Assembly: GCA_018650745.1 (NCBI GenBank)
Contig: JABIFK010000863.1
Coordinates: forward strand, 1 to 20,152
DNA from: Candidatus Latescibacterota bacterium
Lineage (GTDB): Bacteria > Latescibacterota > UBA2968
Reading direction: 5' to 3'
DNA: 20,152 nt
In this document: one piece after another, positions 7,779 through 14,692 of the stretch
Layout of the letters: the number at the start of each line of letters is the position of its first letter
Numbering within the stretch: position 1 is the stretch's first letter
The notes under the pieces: generated by a model
Seen by the model: only the letters and a program-made list of their open reading frames with translations
Told to the model about the DNA's origin: nothing
Database searches by the model: none
Translations under genes and position numbers: made by a program

Positions 7779-8609
7779 ATGGACTTTTATTTTCAACGTC
7801 AGTATCGCGGTCCTCTCAAAGCCATCTTGCTTGATTGGGCAGGCACAACAATGGATTATGGCTGTTATGCGCCAGCAGTGGTTTTTCGCCAAGTCTTTGA
7901 AAAACAAAATGTGCCCATCACGATGGCCGAAGCCCGAGGCCCTATGGGTGCACACAAAAAAGTACACATTCGCAAGATATCACAAACAGCCTCTGTGCAC
8001 CAGCGTTGGGAAGAGGCGCATGGACGCGCACCAAACGAAACCGACGTGGAAACGATGTTTACAGAATTTGTGCCCTTGCAACTATCTTGCCTTGCTCAGT
8101 ATGCAGACTTAATCCCTGGCACCTTAGATGCTGTTGCAGACTTTCGCAAACGCAACTTAAAAATTGGATCCACCACAGGATATACAGGTGAGATGATGAC
8201 CCTCTTACAAGATGAAGCCAAGAAACGCGGGTATGCGCCCGATGCCACCGTCTGTGCAACCGACGTGCCTGAAGGACGACCTGCGCCTTGGATGTGCGTG
8301 CAAAATGCGATGCAGTTGGGTGTTTATCCTTTTGAGGCATGCGTCAAAGTAGACGATACCATACCCGGTATTGAAGAAGGCCTCAATTGTGCTATGTGGA
8401 CCATTGGATTGGCAAAAACGGGCAATGAAATCGGACTCAATGAGGCTGAAATCAACGCTTTAGATCCAGACACCCTCAACATACAGTTAAAAGCAGTCTA
8501 TCAAAAAATGCATCAATCTGGCGCACACTACGTGGTCGATGGCATTGGTGATGTGCCTGCGGTATTAGACGACATTCAAAACCGGTTGGCACGTGGGGAA
8601 CGACCGTAA
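7779..8609 (+). CDS. phnX: Phosphonoacetaldehyde hydrolase (phosphonatase)
   Basis: PhnX is a haloacid-dehalogenase-superfamily enzyme that splits phosphonoacetaldehyde into acetaldehyde and phosphate, using an aspartate nucleophile and a Schiff-base lysine. Seen here are the nucleophile motif LDWAGTTMDYGC (Asp19), the cap-domain motif RGPMGAHKKVHI with Lys60 at the Schiff-base position, the motif II region STTGYTGEMM, and the acidic metal motif KVDDTIPGIEEG. Length (276 aa) fits the family. An AAAGG element lies about 7 nt before the ATG. The usual partner PhnW, the 2-aminoethylphosphonate transaminase, is not in the window; instead an iron alcohol dehydrogenase of the phosphonoacetaldehyde type is divergent. 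Together they could convert 2-hydroxyethylphosphonate to acetaldehyde and phosphate, or the reductase could work in biosynthesis with PhnX removing excess aldehyde. Confidence 0.95.
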   Translation: MDFYFQRQYRGPLKAILLDWAGTTMDYGCYAPAVVFRQVFEKQNVPITMAEARGPMGAHKKVHIRKISQTASVHQRWEEAHGRAPNETDVETMFTEFVPLQLSCLAQYADLIPGTLDAVADFRKRNLKIGSTTGYTGEMMTLLQDEAKKRGYAPDATVCATDVPEGRPAPWMCVQNAMQLGVYPFEACVKVDDTIPGIEEGLNCAMWTIGLAKTGNEIGLNEAEINALDPDTLNIQLKAVYQKMHQSGAHYVVDGIGDVPAVLDDIQNRLARGERP

Positions 8610-8610
8610 A

Positions 8611-8653
8611 AGAGACAAAAGAACGCCTGAGTGCATTCACTACTCAGGCGTTC
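8611..8653 (-). terminator. Rho-independent terminator between convergent genes
   Basis: A perfect 12-bp stem (GAACGCCTGAGT at 8621-8632 pairing with 8642-8653) encloses a 9-nt loop. On the minus strand it is followed by TTTTGTCTCT, so it best terminates the HEAT-repeat gene that ends at 8717. On the plus strand, after phnX, it lacks a T tract, but the strong hairpin may still slow or stabilise the phnX transcript end. Confidence 0.75.
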
Positions 8654-8716
8654 ATAAAAACCTTCGTGTCATAGTCCTACCGATTTCTATCACAAACACA
8701 TGCCCCGTGAACATGA

Positions 8717-10423
8717 TCAAATAAGGTCATCGAGATCAAATAAAAGCACGTGCGCCAATTCCTTCATCCGTGCTTTTTGTTCGGGATTGAGATCATCTTC
8801 ATTTTCGTAGAGCACACCAAATTCAAGCATATATTCCTCAAGTTCTTCTTTGCTAAGTTTGGGCCTGCCTTTGCCATGTCCCTGATAGGCGGCCAGATAA
8901 CCTTCATAGTCTGGTTCGTCACCTTCATCAAAAAAGTCTGACAGCATATCTTCGTCGATAAGATCAAGCAAATCTGAAGGATCGAAAGAGACCAGTGCTT
9001 TATCGGTTTTGTAAGCAATGGCACCGTTTTGGAAATTGAGAAAATCGCCGTAGATATCAAAATACCGCTGGGAAATAGACGCGGCCGACACACCGTATCG
9101 TTTGGCGGTGGTTTGCTGGGTCTGATCTGCCTGCCCCTCTAACAGGCCAATCACATAATCAACACTGGCAGCCCACACTTCGGGTTTGCGGATGGTTGGG
9201 TTCTCTGTTTGAAAAAAATCTCGCCAGAGCATGCGGGCATTGGTGATTTGCGCAGGAGAAAACGCGGCCTCCTGCATGGCAGATTGAATTAGGTTTTCGA
9301 CCTGCCCTGCTTTACCAGACAGCGGTGACTGCGCTTCGTCATACAGGCTCGGTAATTCGATGAATGGCTCGCCATCAAAGAAAACCTGAACCACCATCTG
9401 ATGATAACCACGATATGCCGACGGAATGGGGCGATTGTGCTGTGCATTGGCCTGAAGGGCTTCACGTATTCGTTTTTGGGTTTGAGTGGCATCTATTTGT
9501 CGAATCTCCAGAACACCCATATCGAACTGAGATACAATATCCTGTATGTCTTCTTGAGACTGGTTGGGAAAAACAGAAAAATCCTTAACACCACCGCCCC
9601 AGAAAGCATAATCGATCAAAAACGAAAAAAGGATATAATGCCCCGAAGACAGTTTCGCACTGACAAGAATTTGCCCCTGTGAGGGATCGGTTTTGTGATC
9701 GTCAGCATAATACCCCCTATCAAATCGACACTTACCTATGCCATCGACCATGCTCTCTGTGGGTGTTTGTTGTGATTTCAAAAGGGCCTGTTTGGCCGAT
9801 TGTTGAATCTCCTCCGACGCTCTGAACATACCAAGCACCCACAACAAGTCGGCGGCCAGTGGGTGCGTTTCGGCCTGGAGGCCTGCAATAAGGGCCGCAT
9901 AGAGTTCCGCACTGTTTTGTGCGCCAACACCTGCTTCAAGACTGTTTAGCAATTCTATAAGCGCAAATACGCGCTCCTCAGGCGCGACCTTCGAAAGCGT
10001 TTCTTCTGCTTCATTAAGCAGGCTTTGAAATCCCTCTGACAACTGTGCTTTTATCTGGAGGCCCTCAACGGGCTGCCCCAACATTGTCAACACATAGGCG
10101 GCATCCATACGGATATTGTGACGTGTTTGTGGGGCATCGACGATTCGCTGAAGGTGTTGCACGGTTTGTGGGCCACCAATTTCTTCAAGCGCCCATACCA
10201 GATACGATGTGTTATCATTTTCGAGGGTCGTAAGCTTACGGCAAAGTTCAACAATCAGCGCTTCTTCTCCAATCTGGTCACACGCTTCTGCAAGCACCTT
10301 TTGTGCCTCATTTATTTCGGCACCGGCACGAAAAAAAACAGTATAAAGTTCATTCAAAAAAACAGTTGCGTCGAGGCGCGATTGAATATCAACAATTTTG
10401 GGGTTGTTTTTTTTAGCTGACAT
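8717..10423 (-). CDS. HEAT-repeat-like protein with C-terminal helix-turn-helix, function unknown
   Basis: This 568-residue soluble protein has no signal peptide. Residues 20 to about 220 are helical with HEAT-like periodicity (for example EEALIVELCRKLTTLEND and SYLVWALEEIGG). Residues about 230-400 form a mixed alpha/beta region. A helix-turn-helix-like segment TTAKRYGVSAASISQRY at about 438-454 follows WAASVDYVIGLL; I recall similar HTH arrangements near the C-terminus of SEC-C-type bacterial proteins, though no SEC-C cysteine motif is present here. The tail is very acidic and includes GKGRPKLSKEELEEY. The start ATG at 10423 is preceded by a weak GGA. The gene stands alone, with a strong terminator after it and a gene relic upstream. 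DNA binding is suggested by the HTH; no specific role can be given. Confidence 0.8.
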   Translation of the reverse strand: MSAKKNNPKIVDIQSRLDATVFLNELYTVFFRAGAEINEAQKVLAEACDQIGEEALIVELCRKLTTLENDNTSYLVWALEEIGGPQTVQHLQRIVDAPQTRHNIRMDAAYVLTMLGQPVEGLQIKAQLSEGFQSLLNEAEETLSKVAPEERVFALIELLNSLEAGVGAQNSAELYAALIAGLQAETHPLAADLLWVLGMFRASEEIQQSAKQALLKSQQTPTESMVDGIGKCRFDRGYYADDHKTDPSQGQILVSAKLSSGHYILFSFLIDYAFWGGGVKDFSVFPNQSQEDIQDIVSQFDMGVLEIRQIDATQTQKRIREALQANAQHNRPIPSAYRGYHQMVVQVFFDGEPFIELPSLYDEAQSPLSGKAGQVENLIQSAMQEAAFSPAQITNARMLWRDFFQTENPTIRKPEVWAASVDYVIGLLEGQADQTQQTTAKRYGVSAASISQRYFDIYGDFLNFQNGAIAYKTDKALVSFDPSDLLDLIDEDMLSDFFDEGDEPDYEGYLAAYQGHGKGRPKLSKEELEEYMLEFGVLYENEDDLNPEQKARMKELAHVLLFDLDDLI

Positions 10424-10460
10424 AGTAAATCCATTTGTTGAAGATTGACATTTTTATGAG

Positions 10461-10741
10461 CAACGGTTTGGTCACATCGTCGAAAAAGTAAATATCCACG
10501 TCACCAAGGCAATGAAGTGGATGTATTACGCCAACAGAGCGACCGTTTGCAACCCATTGAAATCAAATCTGGGCAAACCTTAAATCGAGATTTCTTTGCA
10601 AACATGCAAAAATGGATGGACTTGGTAGGTGACATAGCAATAGATCCCACACTTATTTACGGGGGGCAAGAATCACAAATGCGTTTGGGCATTCAGGTAC
10701 ACGCTTGGCATGACCCCACGTGGCAGGAAGCAACACCCTAA
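10461..10741 (+). pseudogene. Remnant of AAA ATPase with DUF4143 domain (C-terminal fragment)
   Basis: The plus-strand frame from after the stop at 10457-10459 to the TAA at 10741 encodes QGNEVDVLR, LQPIEIKSGQTLNRDFF and LIYGGQESQMR. This is the closing nuclease-like part (EVD followed by E-x-K) of ATP-binding DUF4143 proteins, which are normally about 400 aa. The Walker motifs and everything before the EVD region are absent, and the upstream frame is closed by a stop. A 74-aa ORF could start at 10517, but that would begin in the middle of the domain. It is best read as decay of a gene after deletion, possibly when the neighbouring HEAT-repeat gene arrived. Confidence 0.7.
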
Positions 10742-10791
10742 TTTTGGATAAAGCCTGAAGAAACAGATAACAACGAGCTAAAAATAACATA

Positions 10792-12045
10792 TCAATCCGC
10801 CGAAATAACCGGCGATTCACTTGCCCTTTTAAACAACTCATCAAACTCAACACTCTCATCATCTCTGATCAGCTCCGAATGGCATCCCCACTCATCCACC
10901 GGCTGATTGCCATTCCCATAAAACACCCACATCTGTCGTGTAGTGGCAAAGTAAATGTTCACCCCACCCGGCCGACTTGTCTTGATCACATGCCTCGGCA
11001 AACTGTGATCGGCCTTTTCCACGCGATATTTCTCCAACGCATCCTCATCCAACTCAATGCCCAACCCCGGTGCTTCGGGCACCTGTGCATGACCGCCCAC
11101 CACATTAATCCGTTCCTTTAGCAAACTGTGTTCATACAACTCATGACACGTAATTGTCGGCCACTGCGCATGTGTCAGCGCAGCACTCAAATGCAGTGAC
11201 ATTGCCGTGGTTGGTCCCGCACCCACCATCTGTAAAAAGAACGGCATATTCAAAGATCCCGCTGTCGATCCATGTTGCATCACCTTCGACACGCCCCCAC
11301 CCAACACCCACCCATCACACACGCCGCCCATCTCAATGCCCTCACGCGGTGGAATAATGCCATAATGATGGGCAATGGGTGTTTCAATTTGCGTGCGCAT
11401 ATATCGGTTGCCAGACGCATCATTCCGTGGAATCGGATCTTCGAACATCTTAATCTTTGGAAACGTCGTCTCCAACTCCCGCAACACCGGAATCGCATTG
11501 GACGCGTTGTTCAAAAATGCATTCCAATCCGCATCAATGCGAAAATGATCGGGCGTCACATCACTAATCCGCCGAATCGTCTCCCGCACATCAAACCAAG
11601 GCCGTGTTTTAATTTTAATGCACGTATATCCCAATTCAACAGCCGTCAGTGCTTCTCGTTCATACTTCTCGGGCGACATATCATGATCCCAAAAGGATAT
11701 TGCACACCAATCGCGACACTTATCCCCCAACAACCGATACACCGGCACCCCCGCCAACTTACCCGCCGCATCAAACAGTGCCATTAGCAAACCTGCACCC
11801 AATGAATCATCCCACATCGTTTCAAACGGCGTCTTGCCCACCACACGCTCATGCGCTTGCACCCGCCCCCACGTATAATTTTGAATCGTCTCGCCCCATC
11901 CCACAATACCCGCATCGGTCTCAACCCGCACAATCTCCAACTCAGACCACGTATGAATCCCCGCACGCTCCATTTCGGTACGCACACGATCAACAAACGG
12001 CACTTGTAATGTGAAACGCTCAACATGTGTCACTTTGGCAGACAT
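10792..12045 (-). CDS. Enolase-superfamily (mandelate racemase/muconate lactonizing-like) protein
   Basis: This 417-aa protein has the two-domain enolase-superfamily layout: an alpha/beta cap (residues 1 to about 115) and a TIM barrel. The KxK base motif is CIKIKTRPW (Lys144, Lys146), the first metal ligand is in RIDADWNA (Asp171 or Asp173, Asn175) and the second is MFEDP (Glu202). The third metal ligand, normally Glu or Asp in a segment after IPIA, appears as IAHHYG (His226/His227), and the His that usually pairs with Asp on the other side (Asp244 in CDGW is kept) aligns with Gln272 in MPFFLQ. The substrate is therefore hard to predict, and the chemistry may be unusual or lost. A GAGGG site lies 6 nt before the ATG. 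It is monocistronic or followed by nothing on its strand for 370 nt. Confidence 0.85.
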   Translation of the reverse strand: MSAKVTHVERFTLQVPFVDRVRTEMERAGIHTWSELEIVRVETDAGIVGWGETIQNYTWGRVQAHERVVGKTPFETMWDDSLGAGLLMALFDAAGKLAGVPVYRLLGDKCRDWCAISFWDHDMSPEKYEREALTAVELGYTCIKIKTRPWFDVRETIRRISDVTPDHFRIDADWNAFLNNASNAIPVLRELETTFPKIKMFEDPIPRNDASGNRYMRTQIETPIAHHYGIIPPREGIEMGGVCDGWVLGGGVSKVMQHGSTAGSLNMPFFLQMVGAGPTTAMSLHLSAALTHAQWPTITCHELYEHSLLKERINVVGGHAQVPEAPGLGIELDEDALEKYRVEKADHSLPRHVIKTSRPGGVNIYFATTRQMWVFYGNGNQPVDEWGCHSELIRDDESVEFDELFKRASESPVISAD

Positions 12046-12112
12046 AGAAACCCTCGTGGTTATAAGAAATTAAAGCTCGTTATTTTAAACGAAGAACAAC
12101 GCAAATCAAAAA

Positions 12113-12607
12113 TTAATCCACCAATCGCGTATGGGGCATCAGCACCCGTTCCATCACCGCGCGTAATACATCCATCGTGCTCAAAATGCCCACCAACCGC
12201 CCACCATCTAAAACCAGCAAACGATGGATGCGGTCGGTGTACATAATTTTTGCCACTTCTTCAATGTGGGTATCTACAGACACCGACACCACATCTGTAG
12301 ACATAATATCACGCACCTGTAAATTGGCCACATCTTCTGGCACAAACTCTTCCGAAAGCGCTTCAAAGCTCGCATCATCATGTAGCTTGTGATACTCCGA
12401 CTCCACAACCTGTGTATCACCAAACACATCGCTGTGCAACAACACATCGGTCGTTGAAACCACCCCCACCAAATGGCCGTCATCATCCACCACAGGGGCA
12501 CCACTGATATCGTGTTTTTGAAACAACTGCGAAAGTGCCAAAACAGTCAGCTTTTCATGTGCGGGAATAATCTCAGAGGTCATAACCTGCTTTGCGGTCA
12601 CACTCAT
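12113..12607 (-). CDS. CBS-domain-pair protein
   Basis: This 164-aa stand-alone CBS pair (Bateman module) binds adenosine-containing ligands such as AMP, ATP or SAM and usually acts as an energy sensor or regulator. CBS1 covers residues 5-60 with ISGAPVVDDDGHLVGVVSTTD, and CBS2 about 98-152 with DRIHRLLVLDGGRLVGILSTMD. The two are joined by an acidic linker. The ORF is open to 12667, but the ATG at 12607 has a GGAG 8 nt before it and matches the family start MSVTAKQVM. There is no fused effector domain. It is divergent from the class III cyclase pair, so an adenine nucleotide theme is possible, but no direct evidence ties them. Confidence 0.9.
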   Translation of the reverse strand: MSVTAKQVMTSEIIPAHEKLTVLALSQLFQKHDISGAPVVDDDGHLVGVVSTTDVLLHSDVFGDTQVVESEYHKLHDDASFEALSEEFVPEDVANLQVRDIMSTDVVSVSVDTHIEEVAKIMYTDRIHRLLVLDGGRLVGILSTMDVLRAVMERVLMPHTRLVD

Positions 12608-12611
12608 TTTG

Positions 12612-12764
12612 TCAACTCCAGTTTTGATAATCGTGATAGGAAGAATGGGTTCGACATACGCAACCACTGGGATTGGTCTTATCAGCCTGATCTTTTACCA
12701 CCTCAGCAGATTGGTTCTCTACATCACCAGAATGAGAAGCCGGCTGTTCTACAGATTCATTCAT
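12612..12764 (-). CDS. Possible small protein upstream of the CBS gene
   Basis: A 50-codon ORF starts at the ATG at 12764 with AGG a few nt upstream and ends in TGA only 4 nt before the CBS-gene ATG, with the CBS ribosome site inside its last codons. The product is hydrophilic and acidic at the N-terminus (SVEQPASHSGDVENQSAE), then has CVC and a His/Tyr-rich end. No domain is recognised. The position fits a translationally coupled leader gene, yet the low complexity and lack of a family leave it doubtful. Confidence 0.4.
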   Translation of the reverse strand: MNESVEQPASHSGDVENQSAEVVKDQADKTNPSGCVCRTHSSYHDYQNWS

Positions 12765-12967
12765 GAAAACCTCTAATCCAAAGGGAAAATACTTTATCAA
12801 GATATCACACGCACGATCTGAGCGCCAGTATTGGAAAGACAGGTATGGAAAACGGTTGTGAAAAGTGTTTGTATACTGCCCAAACATCTCGTATTTTCCA
12901 TCTGTCAGATATCGTTTTCACTTTTATAAATCACCACCATCACCAGCTTTTCACAGGAGCATCAAAC
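12765..12967. promoter_or_regulatory. Divergent intergenic region between the CBS gene set and the cyclase pair
   Basis: This 203-nt gap must hold promoters for both directions. On the minus strand TTGATA followed after 17 nt by ATTAGA is a weak candidate; on the plus strand TATACT at 12872-12877 resembles a -10 but lacks a good -35. The plus-strand frame is open from 12845, but the segment up to 12967 contains a His run and resembles no cyclase leader, so it is treated as non-coding. No CRP-type palindrome was found by eye. Confidence 0.35.
12955..12959 (+). promoter_or_regulatory. Ribosome binding site fixing a GTG start
   Basis: AGGAG lies 8 nt before GTG at 12968. This, and the start of a normal membrane anchor right after it, favours the GTG over the upstream in-frame ATG at 12845. 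Confidence 0.75.
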
Positions 12968-14692
12968 GTGAAAAACATTTTGAAAGGCATGCCAATTGCC
13001 GTCAAGATATTTGCATTGGCCACAAGTATGCTCGTTTTACAAGCCGTATTGAGTTATGTGACATACGACCGCATCAATCAGGTCACCCAAAAATTAGTCG
13101 ACATCACAGATTATTTGGTACCCATTGGAGATGCCATTGTAGAAGCCAATTTGGAAACCACCGAACGCAAGATTTATATGGAACGCATTTGGCGAGCATA
13201 TGAGAAGACATCGCAAAACAAAGAACAGCTGCAACAAGAATTAGACATCTGGAAAAACAAAGGCCTGCTTTCTGATGAGGCCATAGACCGTGCCATTCAA
13301 CTGTCAAACAAAGGGATTGCGCATGTGTCAACCCCCGAAGACATTGTCGCCTTTGCGCGTTTGCAACCTGCCTTAGAAAATTTAAAAACAGGACACCAAG
13401 AACACCGAGAACTGGCTTTAGAAATTTTGCACCTGCTCCAGCGAGGGGATCGACCTGCCGCTCATCTTTTAGAAAAAGAATTGGAAAAAAACAGCCAAAC
13501 CCTACAAAAGCATGCACAAACCATTCTCAATGATTTGGAAGCATTCTTAGGTCGGTCTATTCAAACCAGTATCACACACGAAAATCAGGCCTTACAACTC
13601 AGCTGGATCTTGGTGGGTGTTGCAACCCTTGTCGGTATTATTTTTGCGTCCATCGTCACCATTGGTTTGGTTCGACCGGTCAAGAAACTGGTTGTTGGCA
13701 CCCAAGCAGTAGAACAAGGAGATTTGAGTGTTGATATCCCCATCAGTTCACATGACGAAACGGGTGAACTCACAGGTATCTTTAACAATATGGTGCACGG
13801 CATTCGAGAAACCCAACAACTCAAAGCCACCTTTGGTCAATATGTTGACCCACGCATTGTTGAAGGGTTGATAGAGCAAACCAGCGCAGTAGACGAACAC
13901 CCAAAGAAACAGGTGATGACGGTGTTTTTTTCCGACGTTGCGGGTTTTAGCAGCATCAGTGAAAAATTAACTGCAGAAGGTCTGGTGAAACTCATCAATC
14001 AATATTTGACCATGGCATCAGAACCCATCAACCAGTCACATGGCGTCATTGACAAATTTATTGGGGATGCCATCGTGGCCTTTTGGGGACCTCCTTTCAC
14101 AGATGAAGACAACCATGCCACATCAGCGTGTCAGGCTGCATTGGCCCAAGCGGCCCAACTTAGAAAATTGAATCATATGATGCCCGATTTGATGGGGATT
14201 CGTCAGGGTTTGCCCCCCATCCAAATTAGAGTGGGACTCGCCACAGGCGAATTGCTCATGGGCAACATGGGCTCCGAAGATTCCAAATCATATACCGTTA
14301 TGGGCAATACAACAGCATTGGCAGAACAACTCGAAAGTGCCAGCAAAGTATATGGCACACAGATTTTGATCACCGAAGAAACCAAAAATTTGGCCGAAGG
14401 GTTTGAAGTGAGAGAACTGGACACCCTGCTCAATGAAGAAACCGGGCGCCCAGTTCGCATTTATGAACTGCTCGCAGAAGAAGGGGACTTAGACGTGGGC
14501 GTTAAAGGCATGTGCAAGGTGTTTGAACAAGGATTGCATGCCTATCGCAACCAACAGTGGGACTTGGCACATACCCATTTTGAACACTGTGTAGAACAAC
14601 AAAACGATGCCCCGTCCAAAGTCTTTCTCGAACGGGTTAACACATTACGACACACCCCACCCGCGGAGGACTGGCATGGCATCTGGGCTTAA
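12968..14692 (+). CDS. Class III nucleotidyl cyclase receptor, metal-site subunit (catalytic Asn/Arg lost)
   Basis: This 574-aa membrane receptor has a TM helix near residues 11-32, a helical periplasmic region of about 180 residues, a second TM near 212-235, a HAMP linker (about 236-285) and a class III adenylate/guanylate cyclase domain (about 315-500), then a helical tail ending DWHGIWA. Both metal aspartates are present: Asp323 in FFSDVAGF and Asp367 in DKFIGDAIV, along with Lys363. The region that should read GDTVNxAxRL reads GNTTALAEQL: the base-binding Asp is Asn447, the catalytic Asn is Ala450 and the transition-state Arg is Gln454. Alone it should be nearly inactive. The next gene is a paralogue with exactly these residues kept, and it starts inside this gene, so this product probably supplies the metal half of a heterodimer. 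Confidence 0.9.
   Translation: MKNILKGMPIAVKIFALATSMLVLQAVLSYVTYDRINQVTQKLVDITDYLVPIGDAIVEANLETTERKIYMERIWRAYEKTSQNKEQLQQELDIWKNKGLLSDEAIDRAIQLSNKGIAHVSTPEDIVAFARLQPALENLKTGHQEHRELALEILHLLQRGDRPAAHLLEKELEKNSQTLQKHAQTILNDLEAFLGRSIQTSITHENQALQLSWILVGVATLVGIIFASIVTIGLVRPVKKLVVGTQAVEQGDLSVDIPISSHDETGELTGIFNNMVHGIRETQQLKATFGQYVDPRIVEGLIEQTSAVDEHPKKQVMTVFFSDVAGFSSISEKLTAEGLVKLINQYLTMASEPINQSHGVIDKFIGDAIVAFWGPPFTDEDNHATSACQAALAQAAQLRKLNHMMPDLMGIRQGLPPIQIRVGLATGELLMGNMGSEDSKSYTVMGNTTALAEQLESASKVYGTQILITEETKNLAEGFEVRELDTLLNEETGRPVRIYELLAEEGDLDVGVKGMCKVFEQGLHAYRNQQWDLAHTHFEHCVEQQNDAPSKVFLERVNTLRHTPPAEDWHGIWA
14665..14670 (+). promoter_or_regulatory. Ribosome binding site of the second cyclase, embedded in the first gene
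   Basis: GGAGGA lies 5 nt before the ATG at 14676, within the codons for the last residues of the first cyclase, whose stop codon is at 14690-14692. This decides the start over the ATG at 14697 and the longer frame from 14607. The overlap suggests translational coupling and balanced synthesis. Confidence 0.8.

Noticed and set aside
10798..10814. CGCCG/CGGCG hairpin overlapping the end of the enolase-superfamily gene
   Set aside because: The stem is only 5 bp and the T-rich stretch on the minus strand is about 13 nt away, so it is too weak to call a terminator.
11272..11787. 171-aa plus-strand ORF antisense to the enolase-superfamily gene
   Set aside because: It has biased composition rich in Pro, His and Arg and resembles no family; it is a shadow of the coding strand.
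12845..12967. Upstream extension of the first cyclase with a His run
   Set aside because: The GTG at 12968 has an ideal AGGAG and begins a normal membrane anchor; the extension looks like non-coding intergenic sequence.
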